NCBI GenBank assembly: GCA_017942035.1
Contig: JAGAVG010000043.1
Coordinates: 62,001-126,000, forward strand
Reading direction: 5' to 3'
Length of the DNA: 64,000 nt
DNA from: a bacterium
GTDB taxonomy: Bacteria; Cyanobacteriota; Vampirovibrionia; Gastranaerophilales; Gastranaerophilaceae
The notes under the pieces were generated by a model. The model ran no database searches, was not told the origin of the DNA, and was given only the letters and a program-made list of their open reading frames with translations. Both the position numbers and the translations under genes were made by a program. How positions within the stretch are numbered: the stretch's first letter is position 1; each line of letters opens with the position of its first letter. Below, piece after piece: positions 54,094-62,220 of this stretch.

Positions 54094-55397
54094 TTTATTA
54101 ATATACTCCATAATAATTTTATGCCGGAAATTGCGTCTTGGAAGAGCTCTTTAATCGGCCGGTCTTTAAAAAAGCTTTTTATAAATTTTCTGTATAAATC
54201 TTTTTTAGGAATACCGTTTGCGGATGTGAACATTTCGAAAAACTTATTAATTTTGCAAATGTAATAGCCTAAGAAAGATTCTGAACGACCCTCCATCTCA
54301 TCCATAAGATTTCTATAGGTGTGTAAATCCTTTAGAATGAAGGAGTTTTCGAGCCTTGTCTGGTAATTTGCGAGTTCTTTTTCGCTGTAATCCTGTTTGC
54401 CGAGAGCAACAATAGCAGTTTCACCGGCCAGTTTACCGCTTAACATTGCGAGGTTTGAACCTTCCCAGTGAATATTGTTAACAAGACTCGCCGCATCTCC
54501 GCAAACCATTACTCCGGCACCGTAAAGTATCGGAATTTTTTTGTATCCGCCTTCCGGTATTAGGTGGGCGGAATATTCCAGCAAATCACCATCTTTCAAT
54601 AATGGAGCGATTGCCGGATGTTTTTTTATTTTATCTAAAAGTTCATAAGGTTTTATTTTGTTTTTTATAAGCTCTGATAATGTTACGCCGAGACCTATGC
54701 TGATTGAATTCTGGAAGGTATAAATAAATCCCAGTCCGAGCATCCCTTTCATTGCTCCTCCGAATAGCTCGTAAACACAACCTTCGTCGTCATTTAGTAA
54801 AAAACTGTCATTAATTTTTGATTTATCTAATTTGTAAACTTCTTTAACGCTTAATGCGACATCTTTGGGTTCAATATTTTTTCTAAAACCTATTTTTTTA
54901 GCAAGAAGAGAATTTACGCCGTCCGCAAGCACAACGATATTTGAATAATAATCCTCAACTTCTGTTTTAACGCCGACAACCTGCCCGTTTTCAACGATTA
55001 AATCTTTAACGACAGTTTCTTCAACGAGAATAACGCCGGCTTTTTTTGCTTCTTCTGCCATCCAGCGGTCAAACTTCCCTCTGATTACGGAGTAGCTAAC
55101 AATATCGGAAGGATTGTTTCTGTAGCTGATTGTTGTTGCGTCATTGTCGTTTAGAAGAACATATTTGTGTTCAATATTTCGTCTTTCAATCGGTGCAGAT
55201 TGCTCAAAATCAGGGAAAATTTCGCGTGTTGTATCAGCATAAATTGCTCCTCCGAACATGTTTTTCGAGCCAGCAAAGTTTCCTCGCTCAATCAACACAA
55301 CCTCTTTTCCTGCGCGTGCAAGTGTTATTGCGCATGAAATTCCGGCAGGGCCCGCGCCGACCACTATTACTTCTGTTTTATTTTGTCCTTCTGTCAT
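54090..55397 (-). CDS. fixC: FixC-like FAD-dependent ETF:quinone oxidoreductase
   Basis: 435 aa. FAD site VIVVGAGPAGISCAITLARAG, LIERGNFAGSKNMFGG (family motif), VVLADGVNSLLAKKIG and GVMVCGDAASLVNNIHWEG. Works with FixX to pass electrons from an electron-transfer flavoprotein to quinone, or in FixABCX bifurcation. No fixA or fixB is in this window, so the flavoprotein partner must lie elsewhere. Confidence 0.9.
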   Translation of the reverse strand: MTEGQNKTEVIVVGAGPAGISCAITLARAGKEVVLIERGNFAGSKNMFGGAIYADTTREIFPDFEQSAPIERRNIEHKYVLLNDNDATTISYRNNPSDIVSYSVIRGKFDRWMAEEAKKAGVILVEETVVKDLIVENGQVVGVKTEVEDYYSNIVVLADGVNSLLAKKIGFRKNIEPKDVALSVKEVYKLDKSKINDSFLLNDDEGCVYELFGGAMKGMLGLGFIYTFQNSISIGLGVTLSELIKNKIKPYELLDKIKKHPAIAPLLKDGDLLEYSAHLIPEGGYKKIPILYGAGVMVCGDAASLVNNIHWEGSNLAMLSGKLAGETAIVALGKQDYSEKELANYQTRLENSFILKDLHTYRNLMDEMEGRSESFLGYYICKINKFFEMFTSANGIPKKDLYRKFIKSFFKDRPIKELFQDAISGIKLLWSILIK

Positions 55398-55454
55398 TAT
55401 AATTTGTACCTTTTTTCTTTCTCATCCTAATTATACACTATTTTCTTTTTTGTG

Positions 55455-55460
55455 TAAAAT
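55455..55460 (+). promoter_or_regulatory. -10 box 7 nt upstream of rsmD (leaderless candidate)
   Basis: TAAAAT, seven bases, ATG at 55468. No ribosome site is seen. Confidence 0.45.
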
Positions 55461-55467
55461 AGTTTGT

Positions 55468-55989
55468 ATGATTATTACAGCAGGTAAATTTAAAGGCATA
55501 AATATTAAAGCGCCGGATGAAAAGATTACCCGCCCGACTCTCTCTAAAGTGCGGATGAGTGTTTTTAATACTTTGCAATCAATGATTGATTTTGAGAATA
55601 AATCTTTTCTTGATATGTTTTCCGGCTCCGGAATAATGGGGATGGAGGCTTATTCAAGAGGGTTTTCAAATGTTGTAATGATTGAAAAAAACAAAAAAGT
55701 TATTCCGGTAATAAAATCAAACTTAAAGAATTTGAAATCTACGGAAGAAATAAAAGTTTTAAACGGTGACAGTTTGAAGCTTGTGCCGGCATTTTATGGA
55801 AAATTTGATGTTATATATATAGATCCCCCGTATTTTTCCGGAATTTACGAAAAAAGTCTGGAGGCTGTGAAATCAATATCAGAAGGTATAGTTATCTTAG
55901 AACACGTTACGGATGTTGATTTTTGCGGATATGAACTTGTTAAACAAAAAAAATACGGCGATAAATTTATAAGTTTTTTAACTTTGTAA
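55468..55989 (+). CDS. rsmD: 16S rRNA (guanine966-N2)-methyltransferase
   Basis: 173 aa from the ATG at 55468; the longer in-frame region upstream overlaps fixC in antisense and is not family sequence. Motifs: ITAGKFKGINIKAP, TRPTLSKVRMSVFN, LDMFSGSGIMGMEAYSRG, and the catalytic IDPPYFSG (DPPY). Divergent from fixC. Confidence 0.93.
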   Translation: MIITAGKFKGINIKAPDEKITRPTLSKVRMSVFNTLQSMIDFENKSFLDMFSGSGIMGMEAYSRGFSNVVMIEKNKKVIPVIKSNLKNLKSTEEIKVLNGDSLKLVPAFYGKFDVIYIDPPYFSGIYEKSLEAVKSISEGIVILEHVTDVDFCGYELVKQKKYGDKFISFLTL

Positions 55990-56000
55990 TTTTATAATAA

Positions 56001-56034
56001 AAAAGGCCGGAATTTATAAATTCCGGCCTTATAA
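56001..56034. terminator. Bidirectional terminator
   Basis: AAGGCCGGAATTTATAAATTCCGGCCTT, a long perfect palindrome flanked by A and T runs, between convergent genes. Confidence 0.9.
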
Positions 56035-56037
56035 TAT

Positions 56038-57102
56038 TTATGTATTATACATTGAAGTATCTTCATCTTGCAGGTTTTCAGGATTAGCCGTTATTAAATC
56101 TTCATTTTTAGGTTGCACCTGTTCTTGTGCGGCCTGCATATAGTTATTTACGTTTTGTAAAGGTGCAGGTTTTGCTTCCGGTGCCGGATTGGCCTTTTGA
56201 GTCATAAGTTTTTTGGCAGATTCAGCATCAATTTCCATTTTGCCGAGAACAACTGTTTTTTGCGGGGCTGCCTGTTCTTTCGGAGCTTCTGTATTTTTAG
56301 CAAGCAAATCTTTTATTGCATTGCTGTCTAATCTGTTACCATTAGCATCATTTAATACTAATTGAGGATTTCCATTGGTGTCTTGTTCGTATTTCGGATT
56401 GATTCCTTCCGGTATGCTTTGACCATCCTTAAGTCCCAGCATTGTACGGACTTGAGCGTCAACTTTTGATTTGGTAACATAAGTTGACTTTCCAAATAGT
56501 GAACCGCCTGTTTGTTTAATAAGTTCTTCACCTAATGTTCCGTCGTCATTTACAAGGTGCATTTTCTTTGTCCCGTCCTCGCCTTTAATTTCAATGATGT
56601 TCTGTTTTTCACCGTCAACACTTCTTTTTTGTGAATGTTTAATTTGATCGGTTGTCAATTTGATTGGAGTTGATTGATTTAGTTTTGTTTTTGAAGTATC
56701 TGCAGCTTTTATTCCGTTTGTCAATGTTTGATTCATTTGTTGTGAAACATCTTTTATCGTTGGACGTTTTAGTAAAGGGTCTATGATTGCCTTACTTTGA
56801 AGTATACCCTCAAATGCATAATTTGCTTCAAGGTCGCTAAGTGTGATATCTTTTCCGTCTACTACAAAGTTTTTAGCTCCAGAGCCTCCGTAATTAGAGC
56901 CGCCCTTGAAGATGGAAACATTATTATTGGGATCGCTATCGGTAAATCTCTTGTTATTAAGCTCTGAGAGGCGTCCCAGAATAGTCGTTAATTCTTTTTG
57001 ATTAATTTCTTTTCCGCCTTGTTGCCTTACGTGATTTCTAATCATTGTTTCAAGGTTGCGTCCGCCTTGAATTGTTACTTTGTTGTTGATTGGTGGTGTC
57101 AT
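56038..57102 (-). CDS. Unknown low-complexity protein behind a poly-G tract
   Basis: 354 aa, rich in Asn, Lys, Gln and Pro, with no signal peptide. N-terminus TPPINNKVTIQGGRNLE and a VSIFKGG motif near residue 62, like the FxG motifs of other unknown proteins here. The C-terminal third is Ala/Pro/Glu-rich (APKEQAAPQK ... NPAPEAKPAP). AAGGAGAGTACATT precedes the ATG. A run of 11 G lies 75-85 bp upstream, in the promoter region. Surface or regulated protein is a guess. Confidence 0.65.
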   Translation of the reverse strand: MTPPINNKVTIQGGRNLETMIRNHVRQQGGKEINQKELTTILGRLSELNNKRFTDSDPNNNVSIFKGGSNYGGSGAKNFVVDGKDITLSDLEANYAFEGILQSKAIIDPLLKRPTIKDVSQQMNQTLTNGIKAADTSKTKLNQSTPIKLTTDQIKHSQKRSVDGEKQNIIEIKGEDGTKKMHLVNDDGTLGEELIKQTGGSLFGKSTYVTKSKVDAQVRTMLGLKDGQSIPEGINPKYEQDTNGNPQLVLNDANGNRLDSNAIKDLLAKNTEAPKEQAAPQKTVVLGKMEIDAESAKKLMTQKANPAPEAKPAPLQNVNNYMQAAQEQVQPKNEDLITANPENLQDEDTSMYNT

Positions 57103-57176
57103 AATGTACTCTCCTTATCTTTTAATTTATACTTTATAAACTACTGTTTATATCTTATGTATATATAAAGTATATC

Positions 57177-57187
57177 GGGGGGGGGGG
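57177..57187. repeat. Poly-G tract (11 G), intergenic
   Basis: Eleven G in AT-rich DNA, upstream of the 56038-57102 gene (as poly-C on its strand) next to TATA-rich promoter-like sequence. Confidence 0.75.
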
Positions 57188-57280
57188 CAAATTTACTCTT
57201 TAGGCCAAAATCGTTACAAATATTTACAAACTCTGGTCGAACGCGAGCTGGAAATAAAGGCCACCAGAGCATAACGTATT

Positions 57281-57380
57281 GCTCCCTCGCCCCTTGTGGG
57301 AGAGGGTAAGGAGTAGGGTAGACTTTAGTCTACCAGAAAAATTGGATTGCCGCGCTTCGCTCGCAATGACGTAAGTATAA
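57281..57380. repeat. Composite intergenic repeats
   Basis: CCCTCGCCCC repeat (57281-57308), GGTAGACTTTAGTCTACC palindrome (57318-57335) and an ATTGGATTGCCGCGCTTCGC-type segment. A further CTCTGGT ... ACCAGAG hairpin lies at 57231-57270. The 57103-57432 interval holds no other supported gene. Confidence 0.75.
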
Positions 57381-57420
57381 AGTATAGTTATATATCATAC
57401 CTACCCAACAAGTTTTATGC

Positions 57421-57426
57421 TACAAT
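57421..57426 (+). promoter_or_regulatory. Extended -10 box 6 nt upstream of the GT4 gene (leaderless candidate)
   Basis: TGCTACAAT, six bases, ATG at 57433; no ribosome site. Confidence 0.55.
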
Positions 57427-57432
57427 ACTATT

Positions 57433-58521
57433 ATGGAAATAGTGATGATAACCGATTTATATCCGGTTTGTGAAAATGAAAAGAACACGCCTCGAACTCT
57501 TTGGGATTTTGTTGAAAGTTGGAGAAATTCAGGGCATAGGGTTTCTGTTATAAAACCTAATTTTATTCTGAATTCTTTTGTCAGGAAGAAACCGTTTTAT
57601 AAGTCCGGAGAATATGAAGATGTTTTGAATTTGAATTTCTGGCTTCCGTTTATGGGGAATTTTTCTCGTTACAAAAAATCCGACGATGCAATTTATATCG
57701 CTCACATGCCAAGTGGAATTTTGTTTGCTGACAGGATGGGAGTTCCTTTTGTTGCAGGAATTCATCAGTCTGATATTGACGTTTTGACAAAGCCTTTGTA
57801 CAAATTTTATTTCGGGAAAAGACTTTTGAAAGCTTTGAGAAATTCGCGCGCAATCGCTTGCCGCTCATTCGTTTTGAAGAAAAAACTTTTAGGGCTTTAT
57901 CCTGAGTTTGAAAGTAAAACTTTTGTCTGCCCGAGCGGGATTGATGAAGAGAAAATTATTCAAAAAGAATTTAAACCTTTGAGTGAAAAAATAAAAGTTT
58001 TGACTGTTGCGCGTTTTAAAAAACGCAAAAATATTGATAAGGTTATTGAGGCTGTAAAAAGTCTGGAAAGTTTTGAGTTGACTGTTGTCGGGGATGGCGA
58101 GAATAAAAAATATTTGGAAAATCTTGCCTCTAATTGCAAGAAAATTACTTTTACCGGCACACTTTCTAATGATGAAGTTTTAGAGAAAATGCGAAGCTCC
58201 GATATTTTTATTCTGCCAAGTGTTAACGAAACCTTTGGAATGGTTTACTTAGAGGCTATGGCATCCGGTTGTGTTACCGTTGGGACAATAGATGACGGGG
58301 TGGATGGAATTATTAAAAACGGAGAGAATGGATTTCTTATAAAATCTGAAACTGACGAAATTAAAAATATTTTGAATTATATAAAAAATGCGGATGAAGA
58401 TAGCTTGAAAGCATTGCACGAGAAAAGTTTTAGTACAATTTGTAATTACACAAAACAGAAATGTTGTGAAGAATATTTGCAACAAATTTTAAGATTTTGT
58501 AAAGATTTGACAACATCATAA
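57433..58521 (+). CDS. GT4 family glycosyltransferase
   Basis: 362 aa GT-B enzyme. MITDLYPVCENEKNTPRTLWDFV in the acceptor domain, LTVARFKKRKNIDKVIEAV, FTGTLSNDEVLEKM and the donor-site [20 protein letters not shown] with EX7E. Stands alone, away from the main sugar cluster. Donor and acceptor unknown. Confidence 0.88.
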   Translation: MEIVMITDLYPVCENEKNTPRTLWDFVESWRNSGHRVSVIKPNFILNSFVRKKPFYKSGEYEDVLNLNFWLPFMGNFSRYKKSDDAIYIAHMPSGILFADRMGVPFVAGIHQSDIDVLTKPLYKFYFGKRLLKALRNSRAIACRSFVLKKKLLGLYPEFESKTFVCPSGIDEEKIIQKEFKPLSEKIKVLTVARFKKRKNIDKVIEAVKSLESFELTVVGDGENKKYLENLASNCKKITFTGTLSNDEVLEKMRSSDIFILPSVNETFGMVYLEAMASGCVTVGTIDDGVDGIIKNGENGFLIKSETDEIKNILNYIKNADEDSLKALHEKSFSTICNYTKQKCCEEYLQQILRFCKDLTTS

Positions 58522-58621
58522 CATGTTTTTGGTAGTATAAAAAAGGTTCAAATTTACCCTTGATTAAAATCTTGGCATTGGAGAGAAGAGCCGAAATATA
58601 ACTAGAAGGAATAAGAAATTA

Positions 58622-60211
58622 ATGAAGAAAATTTTAATCGCACTTTTTACAGTTTTATTAGGAATTCAACAGGCAAACGCAATGAATGTGGATGCGTTTA
58701 TGGATAAACATATCGCGCCGGTTTCAGATGCAGTCGCGAATATTATATTTTATCCTATAACAATTTGCGGCGCCGAAATTCCATTGATTATATTCTGGAT
58801 TTTAATTGCAGGATTATTCTTCACTATATATTTGAGAGGAATTCCTATTTGGGGATTTGCACACTCAATTCATAATTTGATTAAACCAAACAAAGAGCAA
58901 GGTTCTGACGATTCTGACAGCGGTGAAGTTTCATCATTTCAGGCCTTGATGACCGCATTGTCCGGAACAATCGGACTTGGTTCTATCGCAGGTGTTGCCA
59001 TTGCAATTTCAATGGGCGGTCCTGGTGCTGCGTTTTGGGTTATAATCGGGTCAATTCTCGGCATGTCTTTAAAATTTGTTGAGGCAGCTCTTGCCGTAAA
59101 ATACAGAAGATTTAACCTTGACGGCTCTATATCAGGCGGCCCGATGCATTATATGGCACACGGTTTGACAAGAAAAAAACTCAGATGGCTTGGTCAGCCT
59201 CTTGCTGTTGTGTTTGCGGTTTTGTGTATTTGCGGTGGTATCACCGGCGGAAACATGATTCAGATTAATCAGGCCACAAATCAGTTTGTTAACGTAACCG
59301 GCGGAGAGCATAGTATTTTGCATAATTTCCACTGGATAATCGGACTTTTGATGGCGATTGTTGTTGGTATGATTATAATCGGCGGTATTAAAAGTATCGT
59401 TAAGGTTACTGAAAAAATCGTTCCGTTGAAGATTTTCGTATACCTTATATCCGCAATGGCAGTAATTCTTGTTAATATAAAATTTCTTCCGCATGCTTTT
59501 GCCATAATCGTTAAAGAGGCTTTCCATCCTGAATCAATCTATGGCGGAATGTTTGTTGCTATGATTATGGGCTTGCGCCGTTCTGTTCAGACAAATGAGG
59601 CCGGAACGGGTTCTGCTCCGATTGCTTATGCAACCGTAAAAACTAAAGAACCGATTTCACAAGGGTTTGTGTCTTTGCTTGAACCGTTTTTGACCGGTTT
59701 TATGTGCACCTTAACCGCTGTGACTATTGTTATTACAGGTGCTTATGCAAACTTTACCGGCGAAACTTCAGGTATTGAAATGACTTCAAGCGCTATTCAG
59801 ACCGTTATTCCGTTTTTCCCTGAAATGCTCGCTGCAATAGTTCTTTTATATGCGCTTTCAACTTTGATTTCTTGGGCTTATTACGGACAAAAATCTTGGA
59901 ACTTCCTATTCGGTGAAGGCAAGAAAAGAACTCTTACATTCCAGTTTATATACTGTTCATTTATTGTAATCGGTTCTGTTATGAATGTTACATCAGTAAT
60001 CAATATTACAGATGCAATGATGATTGCGATGTCTGTTCCAAATATTATTGCAATGTATATTCTAGCTCCTGAAATTAAATCAGACTTGAAAGATTATTGC
60101 GTGAAATTCGGTGTGGGTAAATGGCTTCATAAAGACTGGTTCAGAAATGCTCAACCGGCTCTTGCTGTCGCTGAAAATGACGGAGAAAAAGTTGTATGTC
60201 AGAACAAATAA
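58622..60211 (+). CDS. Alanine/glycine:cation symporter (AGCS) family transporter
   Basis: 529 aa, about 11 membrane helices. Signal-peptide-like start MKKILIALFTVLLGIQQANA, which is an addition to the usual family N-terminus. Motifs: ALSGTIGLGSIAGVAIAISMGGPGA, ISGGPMHYMAHG and RRSVQTNEAGTGSAPIA, the sodium/amino-acid site. Takes up alanine or glycine with Na+ or H+. The ACT protein gene overlaps its end by 16 bp, suggesting amino-acid sensing of the transport. Confidence 0.92.
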   Translation: MKKILIALFTVLLGIQQANAMNVDAFMDKHIAPVSDAVANIIFYPITICGAEIPLIIFWILIAGLFFTIYLRGIPIWGFAHSIHNLIKPNKEQGSDDSDSGEVSSFQALMTALSGTIGLGSIAGVAIAISMGGPGAAFWVIIGSILGMSLKFVEAALAVKYRRFNLDGSISGGPMHYMAHGLTRKKLRWLGQPLAVVFAVLCICGGITGGNMIQINQATNQFVNVTGGEHSILHNFHWIIGLLMAIVVGMIIIGGIKSIVKVTEKIVPLKIFVYLISAMAVILVNIKFLPHAFAIIVKEAFHPESIYGGMFVAMIMGLRRSVQTNEAGTGSAPIAYATVKTKEPISQGFVSLLEPFLTGFMCTLTAVTIVITGAYANFTGETSGIEMTSSAIQTVIPFFPEMLAAIVLLYALSTLISWAYYGQKSWNFLFGEGKKRTLTFQFIYCSFIVIGSVMNVTSVINITDAMMIAMSVPNIIAMYILAPEIKSDLKDYCVKFGVGKWLHKDWFRNAQPALAVAENDGEKVVCQNK

Positions 60212-60471
60212 TTGTTACTGTTTCAGGTGTTGACAAAGTTGGTATTGTTGCCGCGGTTTCAACATTGCTTTCAAAATATGAAGTTAATATTGAAGATATA
60301 AAACAAACTTTAATGCAGGGGCATTTCGTAATGTTTATGCTTTGCGATATCGAAAAATCAAAATATTCATTCAGTGAAATTAAAGAGGCCTTAACAAATC
60401 TAGGCTCTGAACTTTCAATGGAAATCTGGGTTCAGAAACGCGAAATAGTAGATAATATGCATAATATTTAA
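60196..60471 (+). CDS. ACT-domain regulatory protein (UPF0237-like)
   Basis: 91 aa, a single ACT domain: VTVSGVDKVGIVAAVSTLLSKYEVNIEDIKQT. Family members bind amino acids and regulate. It overlaps the end of the AGCS gene, so the two are translated together. Ligand probably glycine or alanine by context (inference). Confidence 0.9.
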   Translation: MSEQIIVTVSGVDKVGIVAAVSTLLSKYEVNIEDIKQTLMQGHFVMFMLCDIEKSKYSFSEIKEALTNLGSELSMEIWVQKREIVDNMHNI

Positions 60472-60525
60472 AGACGCTAAGGCATTAAGAAATCATCATT
60501 GCGAGGCGAATCATGGCAATTCGTC

Positions 60526-60605
60526 AGGTCTGCTCTCTCTCGTTGTGAGAGGGCAGAATTTCAACGTAAGGCGAAGCCGAATGTTAGAAATTCGGGAGAG
60601 GGTAT
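60526..60605. repeat. Degenerate intergenic repeat
   Basis: CTCTCTCGTTGTGAGAG hairpin and GGGAGAGGG ends, related to 62330-62403. Between convergent genes. Confidence 0.6.
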
Positions 60606-60609
60606 TTTC

Positions 60610-61611
60610 TTACAACTCCCAACGTCCGCAAGTTCCGCCCCAGCGAGCGATAATGTTGCCTTTTATGTCTTTAATCTTGTCATAATGCGTTTGTTCAAGT
60701 TCGCCCTCAACAATCGTAATAACTTCACAATTGTTAGAACATCCGTTACATTCACAGGTAATCGAATGGAATTGCATATCACCGACTTCCCAGCCTTTGA
60801 AAGTTGTTTTAGCATCAGTGTACTGGTGGTTTTCCATTGCAAGAAGCGCTGCACCTATTGCACCCATTGTCTGGTGGTGATCAGGAACAACAACTTTGTG
60901 TCCCAGAGCTTCTTCAAAAGCCTTAACCATACCTGAATTCGTTGCAACTCCGCCCTGGAAAGATATTGTCGGAAGAAGTTCTTTACCTAAAGCCAGATTG
61001 CTCAAATAATTTCTAACAAGCGCCTGACAAAGTCCGTAAAGCAAGTCTTCAACAGGATAACCTAATTGCTGTTTGTGGATAAGGTCACTTTCTGCAAAAA
61101 CACCGCATCTTCCGGCAATACGTGCAGGATTAGTTGATTTTAAAGCGGTTTCTCCAAATTTTTCAATCGGAACATTAAGTCTTTGAGCTTGATGGTCAAG
61201 AAAACTTCCTGTTCCGGCTGCACAAACTGTGTTCATCGCAAAGTCTGTAACGATTCCGTCGCGCAGGATAATGATTTTGCTATCCTGTCCGCCGATTTCA
61301 AGAATAGTCTGAACCCCCGGAATATTAATACTTGCAGCAACGGCATGAGCTGTGATTTCGTTTTTTATAACATCAGCCCCAACTAATGCTCCGGCAAGGT
61401 TACGTCCGGAACCGGTTGTTCCGACTCCCATTACGTCATAATCCGTAATCCTTTGTGCATATAATTTTTTCAAACCTGTTTGTACAGCTGCAACCGGTGT
61501 GCCTGCTGTTTTTAACATAATTGAATCTACATACTTGCCTTTTTCATCTACAAGCGCAAGTTTTGTTGTTACAGATCCTACGTCTATTCCTAAATATACT
61601 GTTAAACTCAT
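60610..61611 (-). CDS. Acyl-CoA dehydratase activase (BcrAD/BadFG family, HgdC-like)
   Basis: 333 aa ASKHA ATPase. ATP-binding LGIDVGSVTTKLALV, GTTGSGR, IGGQDSK and the iron-sulfur site CAAGTGSFLDHQ with CGVFAESD. These proteins use ATP to inject an electron into 2-hydroxyacyl-CoA dehydratases or related reductases. A C-terminal Cys group (CECNGCSNNC) extends beyond the basic fold. No dehydratase genes are adjacent. AGGAAAAAT precedes the ATG. Confidence 0.88.
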   Translation of the reverse strand: MSLTVYLGIDVGSVTTKLALVDEKGKYVDSIMLKTAGTPVAAVQTGLKKLYAQRITDYDVMGVGTTGSGRNLAGALVGADVIKNEITAHAVAASINIPGVQTILEIGGQDSKIIILRDGIVTDFAMNTVCAAGTGSFLDHQAQRLNVPIEKFGETALKSTNPARIAGRCGVFAESDLIHKQQLGYPVEDLLYGLCQALVRNYLSNLALGKELLPTISFQGGVATNSGMVKAFEEALGHKVVVPDHHQTMGAIGAALLAMENHQYTDAKTTFKGWEVGDMQFHSITCECNGCSNNCEVITIVEGELEQTHYDKIKDIKGNIIARWGGTCGRWEL

Positions 61612-61771
61612 ATTTTTCCTACCTCTAGCTAAACTTTACTTATCATTTTAGCACAAACAAAATTTTAATTAAATGTAAACAATTGTAAAAAAGGAAGAAA
61701 AAATTCTAAAGTCTATTACCCAAGTTGCCGATAACATATTTGTAATCAGAATTTAATGGAGATTTAAATAT

Positions 61772-61927
61772 ATGTTGAAGAAATTATTAACACCCTCGTG
61801 CAATGTAGCAGAAAGTGTTGAATTAATATTAAGAGGAGCAAAAAGGCGCCGTTCAATGGCGATGGCTAATGCGAAAATGATTAACGCAGATGCCGGTATT
61901 CAAGCAAGACTGCACGCAGTCAAGTAA
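61772..61927 (+). CDS. Small basic protein, 51 aa, unknown
   Basis: Begins MLKKLLTPSC, has a basic stretch ILRGAKRRRSMAMANAKM and ends GIQARLHAVK. GGAGA lies 9 nt before the ATG and a strong terminator follows 42 bp after the stop, so it looks like a real single-gene transcript. No family recognised. Confidence 0.6.
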   Translation: MLKKLLTPSCNVAESVELILRGAKRRRSMAMANAKMINADAGIQARLHAVK

Positions 61928-61969
61928 GCAGTTGCTTATCTCGTGATAAGAAGAGATTTTTTCCCCTAT

Positions 61970-62000
61970 CCGAATTTTCCTAAAAATTCGGTTTTTTTTT
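61970..62000 (+). terminator. Terminator of the 51-aa gene
   Basis: CCGAATTTT / AAAATTCGG stem, short loop, nine T. Confidence 0.92.
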
Positions 62001-62019
62001 GCTTAAAAACGCACCAAAT

Positions 62020-62168
62020 TTTATATTTTGGTGCGAGTTTTTTATAGCCTTATTATACAATATTTTTAGACACTTTTCAAGTGGTGTTTTGTCGTTTTTT
62101 GATGATTTTTTGAATTTTAAGAAGGTATGTTTTAGTGAGTTTCAGCCCCACTCGCACCAAAATATAAA
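62020..62168. repeat. 149-bp inverted-repeat element, copy 3 (pilin leader)
   Basis: Ends TTTATATTTTGGTGCGAG and CTCGCACCAAAATATAAA, identical to copy 1. Sequence after it, up to the pilin start, is nearly identical to copy 1 as well (AAAGGATAATTTAAGAAA). Confidence 0.9.
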
Positions 62169-62220
62169 TTATGATGCATGAATTTAAAGGATAATTTAAG
62201 AAAATATGGAGGATAAAAGT

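Noticed and set aside
55258-55467. 70-codon N-terminal extension of rsmD
   Set aside because: It is antisense to fixC and not family sequence; the ATG at 55468 starts the recognised family N-terminus.
60499-60936. 145-codon forward ORF
   Set aside because: It lies mostly antisense to the activase gene and starts in intergenic repeat sequence.
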